A program made the translations under genes and the position numbers. From contig OZ018319.1 in assembly GCA_963969495.1 (NCBI GenBank), positions 200,854,736 through 200,918,735 on the forward strand: a stretch of DNA of 64,000 nucleotides. Direction: 5' to 3'. Position 1 is the stretch's first letter; every line of letters begins with the position of its first letter. Below the pieces are notes generated by a model. That model did not search any database, was not told where the DNA came from, and was given only the letters and a program-made list of their open reading frames with translations. The stretch comes from Ceratothoa steindachneri (Eukaryota > Arthropoda > Malacostraca > Isopoda > Cymothoidae). This document shows, piece after piece, positions 10,955 to 21,681 of this stretch.

Positions 10955-12345
10955 TTTTGCTGAACTTAATCGTTAACAATGAATATTTCTCTCACGATGA
11001 AATCCATCTTAGACTTCGGGAAAAGATACAACCAAGAGACACAGATAATAATCACTTAACTCACATAAACTCTATTTTGTTAAATGCCAAATCAATTAGA
11101 AATATTTTTTAGATCTAGAAATCTTGGTAGCATTAAAAGCATATGATATAATAGGCATAAAGAAGACGTGGATCAATTGTCACTTACGAGTAAGTGATTT
11201 TAGCGCTGAATTTCAATTATAGGGGTTATAAAATGTTTGAAAAAGAACATGTTGGAAAGGAGGTAGAGGAGTGGTTTTATATATACAAGAGGATCTCCAT
11301 CATATAGACTTTAATATATGTTCTGAATTGGAATAAATTGAGGAAACATGTATGTATATTTAGCTTACAGAAATCCCCGCCAAACAATTCTATAATTGTA
11401 TAATAAATACGATTAATGATAAACTATCTCTAATTAATGGTGATTTTAATTGTTGAGGAGTAAAATGGTTTCCGAATGCTGCTGACTCTAAAGGGTACAG
11501 ATTACTCAATTTTATAGATCATAATTTTAACTACAGACGATGATTTGATTTCAAATATGAATGTAAGAGATAAATTTGGTAATAGTTACCATGTTGCGAT
11601 TCAATTTAATGTTAACATATCATACGACAAACCCGAAGCAATGAAGCGGTTGGTTAAGTAAACACGCTCACTATTTGTCTTTATTAAAGGTCTACTGTTA
11701 GAATTGGTCTGGTTTGCCTCAAATCAGGGACCTTGGAGCTCGCGTGAATAGAGAGCTTTCTTGAAGGTTCAAACGAAGTCTTGCACTGGAGGAAGGTATG
11801 GCAGCCGAGTGAGCAGATAATTGGCACCATCACAATAGTGCTTCTCTCGCGGGTGCGAGAATTTATAAGCCACGGATGGTGTGAGTTGCCAGGTGTAATC
11901 ATCATGGGGTTACTAACCATCGCTGGCTACACAGGTAAACTTCCCTAAATTAGATTTTATGAAAGCAAACTTAGATGGGTTAAAAAAAGCTTGCGTAATT
12001 ATAAACTAAGTCTTTGTTGTCCAAATTTGAAGATTTTTATTTGACCACACAATCTATATTCATTCCGTTAAAATTGTGTGAAATTAGTATTATTGAACGC
12101 CCTAAACGGTTAATAAAAAAAATTGGGCAAATCAGAAGCGGAGACAGAGCTTACAAAGTATTCAAATATAACCATTCTGAAAGCAATAAACAAAAATATA
12201 TTTAGTGAAGAAGAAAAGATAAAACGAAAATTAAACGAGCCAAATGAGAAAATTAGTCACAAAGTATTTGAGCACTAGTTTACAGTAGGAAACAAATCAA
12301 AGGTAGTATTGGACCAATTAAAGACAAGAAAAATGTTTTACAATT

Positions 12346-12348
<3 letters not shown>
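10955..12348 (+). pseudogene. CR1/L2-like LINE ORF2, endonuclease part
   Basis: In several frames the plus strand keeps the order of an AP-endonuclease domain: LLNAKSIRN near 11083, a region matching the catalytic ITETW block at about 11150, a basic-glycine stretch near 11255, YRNP at about 11365, LINGDFN at about 11435 and KGYRLLNFID at 11490. The histidine block follows as KFGNSYHVAIQFN (S-x-H). Downstream come VNFPKLDFMKANLDGLKK at 11936 and SRKQIKGSIGPIKDKKNV at about 12290, the linker before the reverse transcriptase. The polymerase part of probably the same copy resumes at 13275, beyond a PLE. Many stops; dead. Confidence 0.75.
11664..11934 (-). mobile_element. LTR-like insertion with 6-bp duplication
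   Basis: This 271 bp insert is flanked by GTAAAC at 11658-11663 and 11935-11940. Removing it and one GTAAAC restores the LINE frame reading VNFPKLDF. On the minus strand the insert starts CTGTGTAGCC, has TTATAAATTC near the middle and AATAAAGAC near the end, the TATA box to polyA signal spacing of a solo LTR. The ends are not a perfect TG...CA pair, so a short non-LTR element remains possible. The 78-residue minus-strand open frame within it is not a gene. Confidence 0.55.

Positions 12349-12386
<38 letters not shown>
12349..12386. repeat. (TA)n microsatellite at PLE end
   Basis: About 19 TA units lying exactly between the LINE linker and the end of a Penelope-like terminal repeat. The homologous PLE copy at 32815 begins next to a TA tract in the same way. 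Confidence 0.95.
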
Positions 12387-12389
<3 letters not shown>

Positions 12390-13275
12390 TGTAGATGGGT
12401 AGCAGTCCTTCTTGAATTCAAATTTTGTTGAAGACCATGGTATATTTCGCCTTGATCAATTTCTTTTGGCAACTTTCTATTCTTCTGTCTGTTTTACTCT
12501 ATCTTGTAGATGGTAGATAACTTGTCCTATATTAATATCTATTTTTAATAAATGCGTTAAGTAAAAACCAAACTAAATTGCTGAGCTTTCGATCTTATTC
12601 GATCATCTTCGGAGCATCTTTAGGGAATCTTTCCTCCTTTACCGATGAAGTATGTTGGAGTCAGAATCAGGCTGAATGAAAATAAAACGATTTTTAGGCG
12701 ATATTTATTTCGCCTCGCTTAAGCGTAACTTAATAGGGAACGAGCCAACTTTAATGTTCGATTCCAACTCGTAGCCTGGGTGTTGAGGGTAAGCTTTTCT
12801 TCGTTTATTAAGATGACTTCTAAGATGTTCAGGCTAGCTTTATTTCTCTCTTTTCTTTTAATTGTGGGGTTTTCAACTAGAATATCTCTAGTTAGGTTGA
12901 TGTTGTGCGCGCTCTCCATATGATTTTTAGGCTTTCCGCTTTGCAGATGCATGGTTCAACGCCTCAAAAGGGTGGTGGTTGCCATGCCAATATATTTTGA
13001 GTTATTATAAAGCTTGCAGTCTTAATTGGGGCAGATAAACTCGTAAATTATGTTGGTTGCCTTTAGATTTGAGGAGTTTTGGCAGCTGTTGTTTTTCATA
13101 AGGAGATTGTTGGCTTTTGTCGTTTACTAATATATAATAAGTTGAATTTTTTCCATTTGATTCTTAACCTTGATGTTACGGTTAAAAATCTCCTTGATAT
13201 TTTTTTCGTCTTTTTTATAGGCCGTGGACATCTGATTTCTGTAATACAGTTTAATGTTGTTTACTACTTTCTGCC
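12387..13275 (-). mobile_element. Penelope-like element, 5'-truncated, minus strand
   Basis: The terminal repeat (about 12387-12720) matches the one at 32815-33220: both start GTGTAGATGGGTAGCAG or GTGTAGTTGGGTAGCAG and share the block with CTGAGCTTTCGATC. On the minus strand that block contains a small GATC hairpin followed by CGAAAGC, a hammerhead-like layout. The coding part follows at 12719. The element sits inside a plus-strand CR1 LINE and ends at about 13275, where LINE sequence resumes. Confidence 0.8.
12719..13275 (-). pseudogene. PLE GIY-YIG endonuclease region
   Basis: PLEs encode a reverse transcriptase followed by a GIY-YIG endonuclease that nicks the target. Minus-strand reading gives VNNIKLYYRNQMSTAYKKDE, NRNIKVKNQM and then, near 13030, the remains of the cysteine-containing GIY-YIG start, followed by MHLQSGKPKNHMESAHNINL and the C-terminal tail to about 12719. 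The homologous protein at 33222-33671 is better preserved and shows the same order. Stops and frame changes interrupt this copy, and the reverse transcriptase is missing. Confidence 0.75.
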
Positions 13276-14088
13276 GGCACATAAGCTTAACATCTTTTGT
13301 AGGAAAAATACTCAAAAGCCGCATTGTAGAGAAAATAGTTAAACATGTAGAACTGAATAGTTTGCTGTGTGACTCGCAACATGGCTTCAGCAAACATAAA
13401 TCGTGTCTAACTAATCTAATAGAATTTTTCCATTATATAAATTCGATTTACGATAAGACAAGGTCCTTTGATGATTTGATTTTACATTATTGAAAAGCTT
13501 TCGATACGGTACCATAAAATGTTAATGATAAAATTAGAGCATTAGGAATTGTCTGAAAAATAGCAATTTGGACATAAAATTGGCTGGCAGACTGGGGAGA
13601 TTGTTGGCTTTTGTCGTTTACTAATATATAATAAGTTGAATTTTGTCCATTTGATTCTTAACCTTGATGTTACGGTTAAAAATCTCCTTGATATTTTTTT
13701 CGTCTTTTTTATAGGCCGTGGACATCTGATTTCTGTAATACAGTTTAATGTTGTTTACTACTTTCTGCCGGCACATAAGCTTAACATCTTTTGTAGGAAA
13801 AATACTCAAAAGCCGCATTGTAGAGAAAATAGTTAAACATGTAGAACTGAATAGTTTGCTGTGTGACTCGCAACATGGCTTCAGCAAACATAAATCGTGT
13901 CTAACTAATCTAATAGAATTTTTCCATTATATAAATTCGATTAACGATAAGACAAGGTCCTTTGATGATTTAATTTTACATTATTGAAAAGCTTTCGATA
14001 CGGTACCATAAAATTTTAATGATAAAATTAGAGCATTAGGAATTGTCTGAAAAATAGCAATTTGGACATAAAATTGGCTGGCAGACTG
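13103..14088. repeat. 494-bp direct tandem duplication
   Basis: Two adjacent units, 13103-13594 and 13597-14088, differ at only a handful of positions. Each unit contains the left part of the PLE GIY-YIG region (minus strand) and the start of a CR1 reverse transcriptase (plus strand), so the duplication arose after the PLE was inserted into the LINE. The junction GGGAGATTG corresponds to AGGAGATTG at the left edge of unit 1. Confidence 0.92.
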
Positions 14089-14250
14089 CAAATAGAGTAG
14101 AAATCAAAGGAATAGCGTCAGATTGGACATCCTTTACTAGCAAAGTTACACATGGTTCGGTCATGGGCCACTTGTTATTTATTATTTACGCAAACGATAT
14201 AGACATTGGTTTGGTGTCCAAAAATTAAAAAAATTGTTGATCACTGTATC
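13275..14250 (+). pseudogene. CR1/L2-like LINE ORF2, reverse transcriptase part
   Basis: The plus strand shows SLTSFVGKILKSRIVEKIVK, then CDSQHGFSKHKSCLTNLIEF (reverse transcriptase block with HGF), then KAFDTVP interrupted by stops, then GSVMGHLLFIIYANDIDIGL near 14155, the region just before the catalytic FADD block, which is lost. Because of the 494 bp duplication the first part occurs twice, at about 13275 and 13770. It is probably the continuation of the LINE whose endonuclease lies at 10955-12348; about 150-200 residues between them are missing where the PLE sits. Dead copy. Confidence 0.8.
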
Positions 14251-14488
14251 TTGGGTAAGAGTATATGTCGAGGTATACCTGTGTAGACTAGCTCGGCGCT
14301 CAGAGTCCTACACAAGAACGGGAAGACAGCTAACCACAGGCCGCTTGGGATAGTCCGGGGAGATTAATAAAGAATGCGATTTACGGTTGACCGTTTTTTT
14401 TACTAATAGCTTGCCAAGTTGCAGTTCAAAGGACATATAAAGACAATACCCCAAAATATATTTTTAATATATATAATAAAAGGGGGCA

Positions 14489-14491
<3 letters not shown>
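14251..14491. other. Short unassigned stretch
   Basis: Contains a GC-richer patch at about 14255-14370 with no coding motif or repeat I recognise. Confidence 0.4.

Positions 14492-14545
<54 letters not shown>
14492..14545. repeat. (TA)n microsatellite
   Basis: About 27 TA units between unassigned sequences. No PLE terminus is visible on either side. Confidence 0.95.
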
Positions 14546-14547
<2 letters not shown>

Positions 14548-15450
14548 AAAGGAGGAATAAATTACTTATGGTAGATAAATGAATTAAGTGAAGATTAACG
14601 AAGTAATCTGGAGATTACCATACAAGATCGCTTTACCTTCAAGCGCGGGCGAATTGGTGGGTGTTTTAAGACAACGGCGCAGGTCTTCAAGAAGTTACTT
14701 CGGGGAGTCCTGACGAGGAGGACTTGAAGATGGGGTTGGACTACTTCGTGATGAAGAATGAGATCTTTTCTGCTCCAGAGAGACGTAATCTCAACTCGAG
14801 ACGATTATGCAGATCGGCAGGGAGTCTCAGTCTCGAAAGAACGGGAATCTTGAAGAGGTGGTGAAGATGAGAGGGCCATACAATTCTTCGGGAAGAAGGG
14901 AGCTCGATAGCTTTTCTCTGAACAGGAGCCAAAGCTTAATGAAGGTAGATCTGCTGGCGAGATCTTCAATAAAGTACGACGACGGGTTACAAGGGTTCAC
15001 GGGAAACAGACGGCAGTCTGAACGGAGTGAATGGCGGGCTTTCAATCTTCTCGAGAGATGATGAACTTCGAGTTAAATACCCGGGTCGCTGATCCGATAG
15101 ACGCCTCAGGACTTTGCGGTCCCTAGGGGATTCTTGATGCCAGTCTAAGCAAACACGTTTCATGATAATGCGTCGTTCCAGACGATGAAACTTGCCTCGC
15201 GATATGTGAGTAGGGTTAATGTGGCTGCGTACAGCGTTATAGAAGGGGAGGGGGGGGGGACGATTGGCGTCTGAAAGCAAACACAGTTGGGACGAGTGAC
15301 GGATTCTTCTTCGACTTTATAAAATTCTCACGCTGGCTCACGTGGTCTTGAAAGAATAGATGGGTATTTCCAAAGGGCTTCTTCTCACGGGAGTCCTTTG
15401 AGGTAATCCCCTCACAGTATAATTAGTGAAAAAGATATCAAATATTTTCA
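14546..15450. other. Unassigned GC-richer block
   Basis: This block has higher GC content than its surroundings and several overlapping open frames on both strands (for example 14807-15061 plus, 14987-15280 minus), none with a motif I recognise. A G-run lies at 15248-15259. The compact, purine-rich style resembles the 1.8 kb array unit at 38-42 kb and could be an LTR or untranslated leader of a retroelement; this is a guess from composition. Confidence 0.3.
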
Positions 15451-16351
15451 AAATCATATTGATCAGGTTGCTAGTTGGGCTTGCAGTGGGATTTGCTATT
15501 AACTCTGGAAAAATGAAAAATATTGCACATTGGTATAATAATCAGAGAACTAATGCAAGTTATTTGACAGAAAAATATCAGTAATCGAAACGGAAAAAAA
15601 AAACATCGGCATTTAGGTGGTAAGTAATTATAACTCTTTTCAGCAATGCATTGAGGTGGAAAAAAAATCTTTAAATCAGTGGAGGGGAAACCTTCGCCCG
15701 CGAACCCAATTTTCATCGCCCCCTGAGTAATACTCGTTTATTTTCATGCAAAAAATTTTCAATCCTGAAATTTAAATAATATTTGTATGTCTAATTTCCG
15801 TGGTGGCAGTCAATAAAAATTTTGCGTATTATTTTTTTTAGATATCAATGCATGAGTGTATCACACCATGTAATAAATTTAAGCAACATTTACAAAGATT
15901 CAAGAATCAATTTTTATTTTTCGCCCTCCGACTTCTTTTATTAGAAATTTTCGCCCACGGCTCAAAAAAGTTTCCTCATCCCTGGTTTGAATAATAACAA
16001 AAATATTCCAAAAAAAAGAAAAATCGTGAGTGAAAGAAGAAGCTGCTAATAATTATTATTATTTCTCTATCGCAATCGCCCTCTCAAAATTGTCTCTAGT
16101 AAAATACTTGGAAAATGGTCGTTAATGAATTATTTCCCTCTCCTAGGTAACGAATATTTCCTATTTATAATAATTAACACACGCACCCCACCGTCCCAGC
16201 CAACCCTCTGCCCTATATGCCCTGGCTCTATTTAAAGGAGTCAAATACTAGGCGCGTAAAAAGAGCCAATTCAGCGAATATTAACTGAAAGAAAAGGCTA
16301 CTAATAATTATTATTACTACCTTGTACTTAAATAAATTATTATTGTATCTA
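15451..16351. other. AT-rich, no gene seen
   Basis: No motif, RNA gene or repeat recognised. It contains several A-runs and a short minus-strand open frame at 15471-15716 of unknown meaning. Confidence 0.4.
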
Positions 16352-16631
16352 AACTAAGATAGTAAAGGGTTAAGATTTCTAGTTTTTAAAAAATCCTAAA
16401 ATTGAATAGTGCAATTTAGGATAAGCTGCTTAATACAGGAATAAAAATTTCAATAATTTATGATACAATATAAAGATTGGATGCAGTTTGATTTATATTG
16501 AAATCAGATTTAAGTTTTAGGATGTAAAGTGATTCTAATATCCGTAGTTCATTTGTATGGGGGATATGACTAAGTATTTTAAAGTTATCCATATTAAAAA
16601 CTAGAAATTTTAACCATTTACTATCTTAGTT
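16352..16631. repeat. Inverted repeat, 38-bp arms
   Basis: The left arm at 16352-16389 (AACTAAGATAGTAAAGGG...) is the reverse complement of 16594-16631 (...ACCATTTACTATCTTAGTT) with few mismatches. About 200 bp of AT-rich sequence lies between. The right arm runs directly into a PLE-type terminal segment, so the pair may be the inverted ends of PLE terminal repeats. Confidence 0.75.
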
Positions 16632-16721
16632 TCTTAGTGCCGATGATGAGGCTAGGACTTCGAAACGTTCAAACCCAGAAATAGAGAGGCTTTTATCAAA
16701 AGCGTGCTTTGTTTTCACCTT
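16632..16721 (+). mobile_element. PLE terminal segment with hammerhead-like motif
   Basis: CCGATGATGAGG at about 16640 followed by CTAGGACTTCGAAACG resembles the two halves of a hammerhead ribozyme core (consensus CUGAUGA and GAAA) around a short helix. One core base differs (CCGATGA). PLE terminal repeats are known to carry such motifs. The segment is followed by a TA tract. Confidence 0.45.
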
Positions 16722-16729
16722 CATATATG

Positions 16730-16818
<89 letters not shown>

Positions 16819-16819
16819 G
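16722..16819. repeat. (TA)n microsatellite at PLE end
   Basis: About 45 TA units with a few GT interruptions at each end. PLE-related sequence lies on both sides. Confidence 0.95.
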
Positions 16820-17425
16820 CAGATACACTCACAAAGGAAAAGTAAAAAAGATTCCAAGCGCGCTTTGGCATCCTTGTCAAACATTCCCCCCCGACCTAGC
16901 ATTGTTTATTCGATAGGCTGCAATAATTGCCAAAAATGTTATTATGGACAAACCGGGAAAGAACTATGTAAATGTCACGGTTATGCAACATCAAGCCAAT
17001 GTGCGTAATCACAGTGAACAATCTGCGCTTTTTCTACATATGTACAATCTTAACCATAGCATTAATGGAACAGTGCCAAACCAGTCATAAAATGCAGTAA
17101 TTATATTTCTAGAAATATATTAGAATGTATCTCCATTAACGCGTTCCTAAATTTCAACATTAGCCCTGGTTTGTTCATGCTAGACCCGATTATCACTACA
17201 TACATAAAATCTCAAATAAAGTTGTTTCAGGAGTTTGTACCCCCTAATTAAGGTTCAGAGGTGAGTAGTCTAATCCCCCCTTCGACTATTTAAGGCAATG
17301 TATGTCAAGCCTCCTGTTCATTCGTCAAAAGGTCTTTAAGAATAAAGACGAAAGCGCTCGGAATCGTTTTTCACTTTTCCTTTGTGGGTGTATCTGCATA
17401 ACTTTGACTCACGTGCTCTTTGTGA
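16820..17425 (+). mobile_element. Penelope-like 3' end: GIY-YIG relic and terminal repeat
   Basis: The first 50 bp (GCAGATACACTCACAAAGG onward) is an inverted piece of the terminal repeat seen again at 17340-17425 and 44960-45057. Then a GIY-YIG start is encoded, [20 protein letters not shown], with the paired GIY-like and YYG motifs. The middle and tail continue in other frames as QSALFLHMYNLNHSI, then an LSPGLFMLDPII-like block, up to about 17260. The terminal repeat at 17325-17425 contains GGTCTTTAAGAATAAAGAC, a 6-bp hairpin, followed by GAAAGCG, again hammerhead-like. It is broken by frame changes and lacks the reverse transcriptase. The same family recurs at 43664-44040 and 44705-45057. 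Confidence 0.78.
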
Positions 17426-17921
17426 GCTTTTTTCATATATATATGGCTGTGCCTGCTTCAAAATTCTCTCATTATCTATCAATCCACTTTTAATCACCAA
17501 ATTACTGGCTTAACGAAATATCATTTAAAAATCAGTTAAATTCTCTTAAGAGAAATTTAGTTGAAGTGGCAATAATAAAATTTTCGCAAGACACAAATTT
17601 AAAATTAATCGATTGTCTATAAACTTAGATAACTTTCTAATTAAAAAAAAATGTTTGCACTCATTATAAATTTAATTTATTGCGATAATTTTTATAGGAA
17701 ATATTATCTGCTTATTTATGTTCGCTTATTTCCTCTGATCTCTTGTGTTTTTTGAATGACATCATAAATTGTTCTCCTTAAATCTTACTTTTATTTCTCT
17801 TGTATTCTCATTTCGCCCTGACAATGTAGACACGAAAGCGATTGGGCTTCTGTGTCTATTATTTTCCTTTGGGATACTAAGAAGTATTTTAGATCACAGA
17901 CATTTTGGTGAGTGTTTCTTC

Positions 17922-17923
<2 letters not shown>
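17426..17923. other. AT-rich, no gene seen
   Basis: No motif or repeat recognised between the PLE end and the next TA tract. Confidence 0.4.

Positions 17924-17990
<67 letters not shown>
17924..17990. repeat. (TA)n microsatellite
   Basis: About 33 TA units. On its right side lies a short RTE-like LINE tail on the minus strand. Confidence 0.95.
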
Positions 17991-17992
<2 letters not shown>

Positions 17993-18062
17993 TCTTTCAA
18001 TGGACAAAGGCCTCTCCAAGATGCTTCTGCCTATCATGATCCAACCCTCGAGTTTGCTCAAT
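17991..18062 (-). pseudogene. Possible RTE-like LINE 3' tail
   Basis: The minus strand reads GCATCTTGGAGAGGCCTTTG followed by TCCATTGA, a string I associate with the last codons and start of the 3' UTR of invertebrate RTE-like LINEs, which often end in a simple repeat such as the TA tract here. The match covers only about 50 bases, so this is a weak call. Confidence 0.35.
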
Positions 18063-21000
18063 TACTCCTTTGAAGTCATCCTCTGGGCCTCTTTATGTAC
18101 GAGTATTAGCTCGATCGCAAAGTAATTACGTCTTTTTTTTAAAAAAGAGACAAAACCAAATATCAGCGAAGTTTAATTAACCAATTTTCAATTATTTCCG
18201 CACAATTATTAATTATAAATAATTGCAGCCCAACGTGAAGGCAAATTCTCGATTCACTGCCTACAAAAAATCTAGGTTTTCTCGCGAAAAAATGTTTGAC
18301 AGAACGTTTTCAATGACAGCGTTATTTCTAAAAGTTCTTTCACTTCTGAAATGTTGTAGTAATAGAAATAAGTGGTATTACGTAAGTGCTAGATTGAATC
18401 AGTATGTAAGATATGGAAGAATATACCAACCTATCACTTTTATCTATTCCTAGGTTTGTCTTATCGAGTGATTCCTTGCCTTCTCTTGTGGAGAATACCT
18501 TTTCTGTTTACTAAAGTTCGTTACTGACGATGTGATCTTTTGTTTACAAGTTCAAGCTGCCGGAAATAAATGTTAGCAGTAATGTTCATGATCAGTTAAC
18601 CATGACACATTCAATGTTTCCATCAAATCTCCGGTTCTTTAATAAGGATCTGATTCAACAGTTTCTTACAAAACTTCGTCATCGGATCTGGTTAGTCTTC
18701 CAGAAAGAGGCAAAATCGGTGAGGTCACAATTGCTGGTTAAGTGAAATTTTTAACAGCAGGTTGCATGTACGAGCCTTCATTGCATATGTATACACTCGA
18801 TAAATCCATTTTTATTGCCTGCGTAACCTTAATATCCATCGAAACCCCTAAGATAAACATTAAATAATATGTGCACTTTAAAGTCCTTTTCCTTTAATTG
18901 AAAGATAACAAATTTTAAATACGAATGAACCAATGCCAGATAGAAAAGATCATAAACTAGAACTATACTTTGTTTTCTATCATTTATGCATGACAGTTTC
19001 CTAGTTAGTTGTTTATAATAAATACGTAATTACTTTCCGGACACCCTAATATAAGTGTTTAGTTTAAAATTGATTGTGTCCATCTTCTGACATAATTTTA
19101 ATCGTAGCTGTTCATCAAGCCGGGAGATAAAAGAGAAGACGAGAGGCATTCATATTATAAACTCTCTTTTAAGGGAAGAATATTATTATAAATACTCATT
19201 TGAATAATTAAAATGATTTACAGATACGAGTTCAAGAAATATGTCATGTTTTAGAATGTAACTAAAAGATATCACCTGGAATCAGCCATTATTCTCCGAA
19301 AGCCTTAATTATAATATTTTACCTTTGACTTTCAATAGCTTTGTCTCAAAATTGATAGAACAGTCGGTTATTGAAACACATCCTGTTCTTTATAATGCTC
19401 TTTATAACGTTCTTTGTACAATAATAATAGTCTTGCACCTGTAATGAATGATTGCACGGGTGATGACAGCTGGCTCAGGGCATGAAACGAGGGAGAGGGC
19501 GTGAATAAGACACCCCGGGGACCTGGTTCTTGAGCTTACGTCTTCTGAAACCAAGCAGTGAGTTCTAAGAAAATAAGCCCCTAAGTTGGATTGCCGGACG
19601 TCGAGTATAACAAAAACCCAGAAAAAAAGTAGTACCAGGATCTAGAAAGAGATCAACTTAATTACTAAAGGAGAAAAAAAAGATCAATTAACGTCTCGAT
19701 ATGAATTCTCTTGCCTGACTTCATCTCCTTCACTAAGAAAATTGCATTTTTCTTGCTCTTTAACTGCCCTTGAAATTCTGAATTTGAGCTCAACTGAGCT
19801 TAAATTGGAAAAAGGAGAATCTCGATATTTGCGCACTTTTACTCAAATTTCAGCGGCACCACCCTGAAGAAAAATTAGAAGTATTTAAAGCTTAATGATA
19901 AATAATACACACACACTATCTGTCTGTCTCTCTCTCTTAGTGCTTCATTTCCTAATTGTAAATCATCAAAAGCGGGAAAAATTTCGATTAAAAATATTAT
20001 AAATAAACGTTATTGGGAGACATAATGTTTTCATAGCTAAGGGCTATGCCCACCTTTCCATTTTGAAACCACTACTAATTCAGAAACTCGCTCAAGGTAA
20101 TTAGTGATCTTTCTCGTTCCGCCAAAAAAAACAAAATAAAATTCGGTGCAAAATATAGCTCAGCCAAGGCATTGGCGAACCTTACATTCAGGGATCACGA
20201 AATAAAACTTATCAATATATGAAAGGTGAATCGTGGTTGCGAGTCTTTTCCCCGATGTATGCACGCAAGTTTCCGAATACAGAAAAACTCAAATCTTCAA
20301 CCATTCACTTACCCACCTTCGAGCAAACATCCAATAAATTACAAGCAACATTACTGCAAACTGTAACATTAGTAGCTATATGGTTTCCAAGAACAGCTCA
20401 TTTCCAATCCTCGGCGTCTTCTGGCAGCAAAACCAGTGCCACTTCGGGGACTTCTTCTCCTGGGAGTAGGTACTGGTATCATCGCACATTTCAATATCAA
20501 CCAATAAAATGCATTCTTCCCTACAATTATCGATTTGGTGAAAAAATGGGTTCACCTCTGCATCCACCGTAGGTGAAGTGGTGGTTCGAATCTATTACTT
20601 CTTGATGCAAACCTTGCCACAAGTCTTGATTTCCTGGCTGACAGAAGTTTGACCATCTTCATCATCCGGCGTCGCAAGAAGACAGAAGGAGACATAGACT
20701 AGTATCATCTCTACATAATGTGTCTGTTGAGCCAATTCTGCTCTTTTACAAAAAACCTTTCACCTTCGATCTACATATCCCTAGCCGAAGTCTTCTCTGG
20801 ACAATTTTAATAACATGCGTCCCCCATTCCATTTTAGAGGAGGATTTTTGGGAACATTTTTCACTCGTCCTTAATTTGAAAAGACATTTTCAAACCTCCA
20901 GTGTCAGGATACTGTATTCACACCACTCCGACATTCCTGACCCGGGAGTCATTATGCACCTACACCTATTCAAAGACCTGCCTCACCAAAACCCACAGAC

Positions 21001-21115
21001 AACCTTACAGCTACTCACCCTACGATTCACGCACAATATGCTAAAATACTCGCGGCCATCCTAAACAATCAAACGCTATATACAGTCAAGTGTTTCGCTT
21101 GCAGACTAGGGACCA
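18063..21115. other. Long unassigned stretch
   Basis: Three kilobases with no convincing gene. Plus-strand open frames at 18223-18453, 20219-20572 (117 residues) and 20720-21064 (114 residues) carry no firm motif. The last two lie upstream of a Gypsy reverse-transcriptase trace at about 21200 and may be decayed gag-pol sequence, but I could not match blocks. No RNA gene seen. Confidence 0.4.
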
Positions 21116-21290
21116 CCTGTAGAACTGAAGGTATCTAGGGAAATATTTAAAAAATGGAAAAGATTTGTTTGGTAGAAAATTTTTGTTTTAAAAGGGCTTT
21201 ACCTCTGAAATGGTTCCGAAAAAGGATGACATTTACATGCCTATTTGTGACTTATGTGCTTTAAATATAGACGCCTTCCCCGGAAAAAAC
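21116..21290 (+). pseudogene. Trace of Gypsy-type reverse transcriptase
   Basis: In one plus frame the sequence reads SEMVPKKDDIYMPICDLCAL followed by NIDAFP. This matches the opening reverse-transcriptase block of Ty3/Gypsy pol, where a VPKK motif is followed by a GDYRALN-like block and a proline. The catalytic YLDD block and everything after is missing, and the upstream part is too decayed to read. A very old fragment at best. Confidence 0.4.
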
Positions 21291-21480
21291 TCTCCTTAAG
21301 AGTCGGCTGATTCCAGCCTGAGAGGGGAAGAATAATCGTTCTGATGGTCTTTTCTGAACCCGAAGTTCTCTTTCCACAGATGATTAATTAAAGCTGCCTC
21401 AACTATATTTCCCTTCATCCAGTCATTGTAAATAAATTCTGCCTTTTCACACTTGCCGCTACGATTAGCGGAACTCATGG
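21291..21480 (-). other. Small open frame of unknown meaning
   Basis: A 60-residue minus-strand frame (21296-21478) contains KGNIVEAALINHLWKENFGF, faintly like the tail after a GIY-YIG domain in PLEs (a VEAALI-type helix). No GIY-YIG motif precedes it. I would not call it a gene. Confidence 0.25.
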
Positions 21481-21681
21481 GCTAAATAAGGCATTGAACT
21501 CATGCGCCTAAATAAGGCATTGAACTCATGTGACTAAATAAGGCATTGAACTCATGTGACTAAATAAGGCATCGAACTTATGTGACTAAATAAGGCACTG
21601 AACTCCTGTGACTAAATAAGGCATTGAATTCATGTTGCTAAATAAGGCATTGAAGTCATGCGGCTAAATAAGGCATTGACA
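21481..21681. repeat. 26-bp minisatellite, nearly 8 units
   Basis: The unit CTAAATAAGGCATTGAACTC plus ATGTGA repeats head to tail with single-base changes. There are no unique spacers between the units, so it is a tandem repeat and not a CRISPR array. Confidence 0.95.

Noticed and set aside
16640..16668. Active hammerhead ribozyme
   Set aside because: The core differs from CUGAUGA and flanking helices I and III could not be paired convincingly, so only a hammerhead-like motif is claimed.
16626..17008. Open frames rich in Ile-Tyr across this and the other TA tracts
   Set aside because: They are translations of (TA)n in the absence of stops, on both strands, and do not represent proteins.
20219..21064. 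Gypsy gag and protease upstream of the reverse-transcriptase trace
   Set aside because: No zinc knuckle, no DTG/DSG active site and no alignable block could be found; only the 21.2 kb trace has a recognisable motif.
21481..21681. CRISPR-like array
   Set aside because: The 26-bp units are contiguous, without unique spacers, and the window is clearly eukaryotic.
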